DNA of 7,393 nt. It comes from Betaproteobacteria bacterium. Lineage in GTDB: Bacteria; Pseudomonadota; Gammaproteobacteria; Burkholderiales; Thiobacillaceae. The position numbers were made by a program, and so were the translations under genes. Shown in pieces: positions 1 through 7,393 of the stretch; position 1 is the stretch's first letter; each line of letters begins with the position of its first letter. Location: the NCBI GenBank assembly GCA_020049245.1, contig JAIFLB010000018.1:1-7393 (forward strand), in the 5' to 3' direction. Below the pieces are notes generated by a model. That model saw nothing but the letters and a program-made list of their open reading frames with translations. It was not told the DNA's origin and searched no databases.

Positions 1-2397
<2,397 letters not shown>

Positions 2398-2401
<4 letters not shown>

Positions 2402-2757
2402 ATAGGTCAGATCCACGTTTGCCCGGCGTGTTGCAGTTCTCCGCCGCAGCCAGCTTGATTGGATTGATTTTTCTCTCGCTTGCATGGGAACTCTGGTTGG
2501 CCCCCTTGCGACCCGGCGGTTCCTGGCTGGTTCTGAAGGTGCTACCGCTGTTGCTGCCGCTGTTTGGAATCCTGCGCGGGAAGGTTTATACCTATCGCTG
2601 GTCGACCTTGCTGATCTGGATCTACTTTACCGAAGGGGTCGTACGAGCATGGTCGGACAGCGGTTTATCCAGTCAACTTGCCATGCTGGAATGGTTGTTG
2701 GCGCTGGTTTTCTTCGTTTCTGCTGCAATATTTACACGCGTCGGTGCGCGTGTTTGA
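2398..2757 (+). CDS. Small four-helix inner-membrane protein, DUF2069-like
   Basis: A 119-residue hydrophobic protein with no known catalytic motif. Four likely membrane helices are visible at about residues 11-34, 41-61, 66-85 and 93-113, joined by short loops that contain LRPGGSW and GKVYTYRW. Size, helix pattern and position beside wrbA fit the DUF2069 family, which I recall as a frequent wrbA neighbour in betaproteobacteria; its function is unknown. The start overlaps the preceding stop (ATGA 2398-2401), and AAAGG lies about 7 bases before it, a usable ribosome site. It closes the operon. A quinone- or redox-related membrane role would suit the wrbA context, but that is only inference. 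Confidence 0.8.
2734..2753 (+). repeat. GC-rich inverted repeat at the end of the wrbA operon
   Basis: ACACGCG at 2734-2740 and CGCGTGT at 2747-2753 are perfect reverse complements separated by 6 bases. The hairpin spans the last codons of the DUF2069-like gene and is followed by only three T residues (2753-2755). A second, 5-base repeat (TTGAC 2754-2758 / GTCAA 2763-2767) follows immediately and covers the stop codon. This could be a weak terminator or an mRNA 3'-end stabiliser; the missing U-tract makes efficient termination doubtful. Confidence 0.35.
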
Positions 2758-2794
2758 CCAATGTCAACCAATTCGCTTGCGTGCGGTGCAGCAA

Positions 2795-2823
2795 TTGACG
2801 ACATTAGCATCCGCTAATACACT
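2795..2823 (+). promoter_or_regulatory. Sigma-70-type promoter of the cytochrome-like gene
   Basis: TTGACG at 2795-2800 (5 of 6 to the -35 consensus) and TACACT at 2818-2823 (4 of 6 to the -10 consensus) are separated by exactly 17 bases. They lie in a non-coding stretch 56 bases before the ATG at 2879. An alternative -10, TAATAC at 2815-2820, would give a 14-base spacer and is less likely. The spacer holds a palindrome listed separately. Confidence 0.55.
2803..2818. promoter_or_regulatory. Candidate operator: inverted repeat ATTAGC-N4-GCTAAT inside the promoter spacer
   Basis: ATTAGC (2803-2808) and GCTAAT (2813-2818) are perfect reverse complements around ATCC. The 16-base palindrome fills the space between the -35 and -10 boxes and touches the first base of the -10. 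A protein bound here would block RNA polymerase, or, as with MerR-type activators, remodel the spacer; the 17-base spacer is normal, so plain repression is the simpler idea. The regulator is not identifiable from this window. Confidence 0.4.
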
Positions 2824-2878
2824 CCGTCGCCATTTCTGAAACTGAAATCGCAGCCTGCTGACTTTTACCGAGGCCATC

Positions 2879-3566
2879 ATGAACAATCTGAATTCTGTCC
2901 ATTTCAAATTCCTTCCCATGTCCATGCGGGTGCTGTTCTCCATGGTGCTGCTGGTATTCGGCATTGGTTACCTGATGGCGATGATTCAGGTCTGGGAGTC
3001 GCACGCCGGCAAGGATGGCGATCCAATGATTTCCGGCAAGGATTTGATGATTGCCTATAGTGGCAATCCTGATGGCACCAAACTGGAAACAGGCGCCAGG
3101 TCATCTTCGACTGGCTGCATGCTGGTTCGAAGCAGGATGAATTCGATGCCAAGATCAATCCGATCATGCAAGAGCATTGCATTGCCTGCCACAACCCGGA
3201 AGCCAATCCGCACCTGCCTGATCTGCGCACGTTTGAAGGCGTGTCCAAGGTCACCGCGCAGGATGAGGGCATGACCATTCCGACGCTGGTTCGCGTTTCT
3301 CACATTCACCTGTTCTCGATCACCTTTATCTTCTTCATTGTCGGTTTTATTTTCACTCACGCTTATGTGCGCCCAACCTGGCTCAAGTGTCTGGTGATCG
3401 CGATTCCGACGGATTTGCCTGGATGGTGATCATCAGCGGCGCGTTCATGGGCATGGCCTTCGCCTTTATGTGGGTGGTTTCGATGTGGCAGATGTGGTTC
3501 TGGAATGTGCCTGACGGCATCAGCGAGAACGAGGGCAAGGTACCCTGCCTGCATTCCGAAAAGTAA
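2879..3566 (+). pseudogene. Membrane-anchored c-type-cytochrome-like protein, broken by two frame changes
   Basis: Three pieces in three frames read as one protein. Piece 1 (2879-3088) begins MNNLNSVHFKFLPMSMRVLF, has a membrane helix at residues about 17-38, and ends IAYSGNPDGTKLE. Piece 2 (from about 3094 to 3407) reads RQVIFDWLHAGSK, then CIACH, a CxxCH heme c attachment motif at 3178-3192, then a second helix (HIHLFSITFIFFIVGFIF) and WLKCLVIAIP. Piece 3 (3411-3563) reads GFAWMVIISGAFMGMAF and a last helix, ending at TAA 3564-3566. No single frame covers it: the first frame stops at 3274 and the second at 3429. GAGG at 2870-2873 is a good ribosome site for the ATG. Compared with betaproteobacterial relatives as I remember them, about 15 residues are absent at the first break and about 20, including most of a helix, at the second. 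The intact protein would expose heme c outside the membrane between helices; its redox partner is unknown. Assembly error is the alternative to true decay. Confidence 0.72.
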
Positions 3567-3580
3567 TTCCTGCAGCAGAC

Positions 3581-3618
3581 AGCAAAACGGGCGGCCCAGG
3601 CCGCCCGTTTTGCTTTTT
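3581..3618 (+). terminator. Strong rho-independent terminator between the convergent cytochrome-like gene and leuA
   Basis: AGCAAAACGGGCGGCC (3581-3596) and GGCCGCCCGTTTTGCT (3599-3614) are perfect 16-base reverse complements separated by CA, and the right arm runs into T5 at 3614-3618. It lies 15 bases after the stop at 3566 and 10 bases beyond the leuA stop coming from the other side. On the plus strand it is a textbook terminator. On the minus strand the same hairpin forms after leuA but is not followed by a T-run, so leftward termination is probably weaker. Confidence 0.9.
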
Positions 3619-3628
3619 CAAACAGGCT

Positions 3629-5164
3629 TCACACCTGCGGGTGCGCCCGCTCTTCGGCACCAAACAGCTTGTTCAATGCATTCAGATAAGCCTTGGCCGA
3701 TGCGATGACGATATCGGTATCCGCGCCCTGGCCATTCACGATACGGCCATTACGGCTCAGTCGAACGGTGACTTCACCTTGAGCATCGGTGCCCGTGGTG
3801 ATGTTGTTGACCGAATAAAGCAGCAAGGTGGCTCCGCTTTCGACTTTCTTCTCGATGGCGCGGAACGTGGCATCCACCGGACCACCACCAAACTCATCGG
3901 TACTGAGCTCATTTCCACCATCTGAAAGCACGATATGAGCGTGCGGGGTTTCACCTGTTTCCGAGCACACTTTCAGCGAAATCAGTTTCAACCGGTCGCA
4001 GGTATCAACGTTGCCTTCCACCGCCACCAGCGCATGCAGGTCTTCGTCGAAAATTTCACGCTTCTTGTCCGCCAAGTCCTTGAAGCGGGCAAAAGCTAGA
4101 TTCAGCGCTTCTTCACTTTCCATGACGATGCCAAGTTCAACCAGACGTGAACGGAAGGCGTTGCGGCCAGACAGCTTGCCCAGCGTTAGCTTGTTGTGAC
4201 TCCAGCCGACATCTTCGGCGCGCATGATTTCGTAGGTCTCACGGTGCTTCAGGACGCCATCTTGATGGATGCCAGACTCATGCGAGAAAGCATTGGCGCC
4301 GACGATGGCCTTGTTCGGCTGCACAGGATAGCCGGTGATTTGCGAGACCAGACGCGAGGTCGGCACGATCTGAACGGTGTCGATGCGCGAATCGCAGTTG
4401 AAAACATCGCGTCGAGTCTTCACCGCCATGACCACTTCCTCGAGCGAGGCATTGCCGGCGCGTTCACCGAGTCCGTTGATGGTGCATTCGACTTGACGCG
4501 CGCCGTTCATCACCGCCGCCAGTGAGTTGGCCACCGCCATGCCGAGGTCATTGTGGCAGTGCGTGGACCAGATTACCTGATCGGAATTCGGCACGCGCTC
4601 GATCAACTGTCGCATGCGTTCGCCCCACAGGGCAGGAATGCTGTAGCCCACGGTATCCGGCACATTCAGCGTCTTGGCACCGGCCTTGATCACTGCTTCA
4701 AATACGCGACAGAGGAAATCCATTTCCGAACGTACTGCGTCTTCGGCGGAGAATTCGACGTTGTCGGTGTATTCCAGCGCCAGTTTCACCGCTTTGACCG
4801 CAGCTTCGACAACCTGGTCCGGCTGCATGCGCAGCTTCTTTTCCATGTGAATCGGGCTGGTCGCAATGAAGGTATGGATGCGTCCAGAGACCGCCGGTTT
4901 GATGGCCTCGCCGGCGGCACGCACATCCTTTTCATTGGCGCGCGCCAATGAGCAGACCGTTGAGTTTTTTACGATGCCGGCAATGCTGCGGATGGCTTCC
5001 GCATCCCCCGGACTGGCGGCAGCAAAACCGGCTTCGATGACATCGACGCCGAGCCGTTCCAGTTGCCGCGCAATCCGAATCTTTTCGTCCTTGGTCATCG
5101 CGGCGCCAGGGCTTTGTTCGCCATCGCGTAACGTGGTATCGAAAATAATCAGTTGGTCATTCAT
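3629..5164 (-). CDS. leuA: 2-isopropylmalate synthase
   Basis: First committed enzyme of leucine synthesis: condenses acetyl-CoA with 2-oxoisovalerate to 2-isopropylmalate, cytoplasmic, feedback-inhibited by leucine. The product is 511 residues, close to the usual 510-520. Seen: TIM-barrel domain with [16 protein letters not shown] at residues 8-23 (metal ligand D14), THCHNDLG at 201-208 (metal ligands H202 and H204), and [10 protein letters not shown] at 230-239. [10 protein letters not shown] and [12 protein letters not shown] mark the linker subdomain. The C-terminal regulatory domain is complete, including [15 protein letters not shown] and the terminal [16 protein letters not shown] helix. 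Start chosen at 5164 because [15 protein letters not shown] is the family start and GGAG lies 6 bases upstream; a GTG at 5182 and an ATG at 5176 in frame would place the ribosome site inside the gene. It lies 140 bases after pssA, probably cotranscribed. It converges on the cytochrome-like gene. Confidence 0.97.
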   Translation of the reverse strand: MNDQLIIFDTTLRDGEQSPGAAMTKDEKIRIARQLERLGVDVIEAGFAAASPGDAEAIRSIAGIVKNSTVCSLARANEKDVRAAGEAIKPAVSGRIHTFIATSPIHMEKKLRMQPDQVVEAAVKAVKLALEYTDNVEFSAEDAVRSEMDFLCRVFEAVIKAGAKTLNVPDTVGYSIPALWGERMRQLIERVPNSDQVIWSTHCHNDLGMAVANSLAAVMNGARQVECTINGLGERAGNASLEEVVMAVKTRRDVFNCDSRIDTVQIVPTSRLVSQITGYPVQPNKAIVGANAFSHESGIHQDGVLKHRETYEIMRAEDVGWSHNKLTLGKLSGRNAFRSRLVELGIVMESEEALNLAFARFKDLADKKREIFDEDLHALVAVEGNVDTCDRLKLISLKVCSETGETPHAHIVLSDGGNELSTDEFGGGPVDATFRAIEKKVESGATLLLYSVNNITTGTDAQGEVTVRLSRNGRIVNGQGADTDIVIASAKAYLNALNKLFGAEERAHPQV

Positions 5165-5304
5165 GATGGGCTCCATCAGCACCGCAGCCCCTAGCGGAAG
5201 GCTTGGGATTCTTGCGTTGGCTGTGCTTTGAGAAATGTGAGTCGTGGCTTGTATCTAGCCTGAAGATCGAGGGTACATCCGGACGCGCGTTGTCGGGTGT
5301 TCAA
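5165..5304 (-). other. Leader between pssA and leuA; no leucine attenuator seen
   Basis: A 140-base gap. I find no leader peptide rich in leucine codons and no terminator with a U-tract. The only short frame, ATG at 5278 reading MYPRSSG and stopping at 5255, has no leucine. AGCAC/GTGCT with AGCC/GGCT segments just before the leuA ribosome site could pair imperfectly around a long loop. No convincing promoter is visible, which favours readthrough from pssA. Confidence 0.35.
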
Positions 5305-6099
5305 CTATTTTGCATTCGGGGTGGCAGCATTTTTTCGATTGAAACGGCGCTTCAGCCATAGCGCATAGCCGGAAAGTCCATATGCGAGAAACAGCAGGAA
5401 CAACACGATAGGAGGGTCGAGTGAGATGAGTGAAAAGCCGATTGCCATCAGTACGATGACGACAAAGGGGACACTGCGTTTGAGGTTGAAATCCTTGCCA
5501 CTATAAAAGGCCAGATTGGTGATCATGCTCAGGCCGGCAAACAACGTGATGCCCCAGGCCAGCCAACGCGATTCGCTGCCCGTGATCTGGTTATCCACCA
5601 TTAACCAGACAAAGCCGGCCACCAGCGCGGCAGCGGCTGGACTGGGCAAGCCCATGAACCAGCGTTTGTCCTGAACGGCCAGCATGGTGTTGAACCGGGC
5701 CAGTCGAAGCGCGGCGGCGGCACAATAAACAAACGCAGCAATCCAGCCCAGCTTGCCCATATCTTTGAGCGCAAAGCTGTACATCACCAAAGCCGGTGAA
5801 ACACCGAACGACACCATGTCGGAAAGCGAATCGTATTCCGCGCCGAATGCGCTCTGTGTATTGGTCAGTCGGGCTACGCGACCATCCAGACCATCAAGAA
5901 TCATGGCAACCAGAATTGCGACGGCAGCCAGTTCAAAACGTCCATTCATGGCTTGAACAATGGCGTAGAAGCCGGCAAACAGTGCTGCAGTGGTTAGTAA
6001 ATTGGGCAGCAGAAAAATGCCACGCCGCGTCGGTTTCGCGGTAACCACTAACTCAGCCGCTTCATCTTCAACATGTTGTCGGGTATCTGGTTCCTGCAT
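5305..6099 (-). CDS. pssA: CDP-diacylglycerol-serine O-phosphatidyltransferase (phosphatidylserine synthase)
   Basis: Integral membrane enzyme that makes phosphatidylserine from CDP-diacylglycerol and serine, the precursor of phosphatidylethanolamine. The product is 264 residues, typical for the membrane-type (class II) PssA. Seen: the complete CDP-alcohol phosphatidyltransferase signature, DG-x2-AR-x8-G-x3-D-x3-D, at residues 72-94 (D72, G73, A76, R77, G86, D90, D94). Hydrophobic helices lie at about 33-50, 56-70, 97-109, 118-130, 138-147, 160-178, 192-205 and 211-228. The N-terminal 25 residues are acidic and cytoplasmic, followed by RRGIFLLPNLLTTA, and the tail is basic (LKRRFNRKN). The start is taken as the ATG at 6099; a TTG two codons earlier (6105) is in frame but less likely. 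The ribosome site is weak. In related genomes psd is often adjacent; it is not between ilvC and pssA here. Confidence 0.95.
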   Translation of the reverse strand: MQEPDTRQHVEDEAAELVVTAKPTRRGIFLLPNLLTTAALFAGFYAIVQAMNGRFELAAVAILVAMILDGLDGRVARLTNTQSAFGAEYDSLSDMVSFGVSPALVMYSFALKDMGKLGWIAAFVYCAAAALRLARFNTMLAVQDKRWFMGLPSPAAAALVAGFVWLMVDNQITGSESRWLAWGITLFAGLSMITNLAFYSGKDFNLKRSVPFVVIVLMAIGFSLISLDPPIVLFLLFLAYGLSGYALWLKRRFNRKNAATPNAK

Positions 6100-6140
6100 T
6101 TTCAAAGCTTAGCCAATAGATTGCTCATCACTAGAAACAG

Positions 6141-6160
6141 AACAACCTGCGAAGGTTGTT
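6141..6160. repeat. Perfect 8-base hairpin in the pssA leader
   Basis: AACAACCT (6141-6148) and AGGTTGTT (6153-6160) are exact reverse complements around GCGA. On the pssA transcript it would be a stem with a UCGC loop, ending about 42 bases before the ATG. It is followed on that strand by CTGTTTCT, too poor in U for a confident terminator. It may stabilise or attenuate the pssA message. Confidence 0.4.
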
Positions 6161-6282
6161 ACAAAGGAAAAAAGCGGGAAAGAACGATAGCAGCTCGGGT
6201 GTCGATAACCATGAATGAAGCGAAAGACGAGGTAGAAAAACTCATACATTCAAGGCTTGATGGTGGCGAAATCGAGAGCAAT

Positions 6283-6300
6283 GATCGATCGGGATCGATC
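6283..6300. repeat. Tandem GATCGATC palindromes
   Basis: GATCGATC occurs at 6283-6290 and again at 6293-6300, separated by GG. Each unit is itself palindromic, and the pair makes four GATC sites within 18 bases. This lies upstream of pssA in non-coding DNA. It could be a regulator site or simply chance. Confidence 0.4.
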
Positions 6301-6329
6301 AATAGAAACATTGTAAGGGGTGCCGTTCG

Positions 6330-6365
6330 AGAAAAAGAAAATCCCTCCAGGTAAACCTGGAGGGA
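6330..6365 (-). terminator. Rho-independent terminator downstream of ilvC
   Basis: TCCCTCCAGG (6342-6351) and CCTGGAGGGA (6356-6365) form a perfect 10-base stem with a TAAA loop. Read on the minus strand, the stem is followed by ATTTTCTTTTTC (6341-6330), a proper U-rich tail. It sits about 66 bases after the ilvC stop. It should end most ilvC transcripts and so separates the ilv unit from pssA-leuA. Confidence 0.85.
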
Positions 6366-6397
6366 AGGGTGACCGAGTCACGCATGCTTTCCGTCTG

Positions 6398-6423
6398 ATT
6401 GGATCGATTAAATACGATCCAAT
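6398..6423. repeat. Inverted repeat just after the ilvC stop
   Basis: ATTGGATCG (6398-6406) and CGATCCAAT (6415-6423) are perfect 9-base complements around an AT-rich 8-base loop. It begins 9 bases past the ilvC stop codon and comes before the terminator. There is no U-tract, so an mRNA 3'-end stabilising or processing hairpin is more likely than a terminator. A smaller repeat, GTGAC-CGA-GTCAC (6369-6381), lies between it and the terminator. Confidence 0.5.
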
Positions 6424-6431
6424 GGACGCAA

Positions 6432-7393
<962 letters not shown>

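Larger units (their letters stand above)
6106..6341 (-). promoter_or_regulatory. Long non-coding leader and likely promoter region of pssA-leuA
   Basis: About 235 bases between the ilvC terminator and pssA with no supported gene. Because a terminator separates ilvC from pssA, a promoter for pssA-leuA is expected here. Read on the minus strand, TACAAT at 6315-6310 is a good -10 box, but the expected -35 position falls in the terminator U-tract (TTTTTC), a weak match. Later extended -10-like TGCTATCGT (around 6193-6185) is also possible. Neither is convincing. The leader also holds the hairpin at 6141-6160 and the repeats at 6283-6300. Confidence 0.35.

Noticed and set aside
2879..3566. Programmed frameshifting or translational bypass as an explanation for the two frame changes.
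   Set aside because: I see no slippery heptamer at either break, and protein material appears to be missing rather than merely out of frame, so deletion or assembly error is simpler.
5165..5182. Upstream GTG (5182) and ATG (5176) as alternative leuA starts.
   Set aside because: The GGAG ribosome site lies between them and the ATG at 5164, and the family N-terminus fits 5164.
3641..5231. Several plus-strand open frames across leuA, up to 132 residues.
   Set aside because: They are shadows of the leuA coding sequence, with no family-like content and no ribosome sites.
5255..5278. Seven-residue minus-strand frame MYPRSSG upstream of leuA as a leader peptide.
   Set aside because: It has no leucine codons and no attached attenuator structure.
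6211..6354. Small plus-strand frame of 47 residues starting MNEAKDEVEK in the ilvC-pssA gap.
   Set aside because: No ribosome site, no recognisable domain, and its 3' end overlaps the ilvC terminator on the opposite strand. It may be chance.
6369..6381. GTGAC-CGA-GTCAC as a regulator operator.
   Set aside because: Five-base arms are common by chance and it lies downstream of ilvC among termination structures; noted only as part of the hairpin cluster.

Overview
The window looks like a stretch of chromosome from a betaproteobacterium. The evidence is the protein family types (short class I IlvC of about 338 residues, a LeuA with its C-terminal regulatory domain, a proteobacterial-type WrbA), the gene order ilvC - pssA - leuA, which I recall as common in that class, and the GC-rich codon use. 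I see no phage, transposon, CRISPR, tRNA or rRNA signal. Most of the region is ordinary housekeeping DNA, and I did not find a clear new multi-gene system.

Layout, left to right. (1) 1-974, minus: the N-terminal 324 codons of sucC (succinyl-CoA synthetase beta), running off the left edge. (2) 1095-2757, plus: a tight three-gene operon divergent from sucC: wrbA (FMN quinone reductase), a HugZ-like split-barrel/DUF2470 protein, and a DUF2069-like four-helix membrane protein. The two internal junctions are both 4-base ATGA overlaps, so translation is probably coupled. (3) 2795-3618, plus: a transcription unit with a good promoter, an inverted repeat filling the promoter spacer, and a strong terminator. 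Its coding part (2879-3566) is a membrane-anchored c-type-cytochrome-like gene that changes reading frame twice and seems to lack a segment at each break. I annotate it as a pseudogene. (4) 3629-6099, minus: leuA (leucine synthesis) and, upstream of it, pssA (phosphatidylserine synthase). (5) 6106-6431: a non-coding gap with the ilvC terminator, two further small inverted repeats, GATCGATC repeats and the long pssA leader. (6) 6432-7393, minus: ilvC, lacking about its first 19 residues at the right edge.

How the genes fit together: IlvC and LeuA act in branched-chain amino acid synthesis; LeuA uses 2-oxoisovalerate made further down the IlvC branch. PssA, lying between them, serves phospholipid synthesis and is a conserved neighbour rather than a pathway partner. 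SucC belongs to the TCA cycle. WrbA and the HugZ-like protein are both predicted flavin or heme redox proteins, and their translational coupling to the DUF2069 protein is the most suggestive functional link here. The points most worth following are the doubly broken cytochrome-like gene behind apparently intact control signals, the palindrome placed exactly between its -35 and -10 boxes, and the terminator and leader structures between ilvC and pssA.
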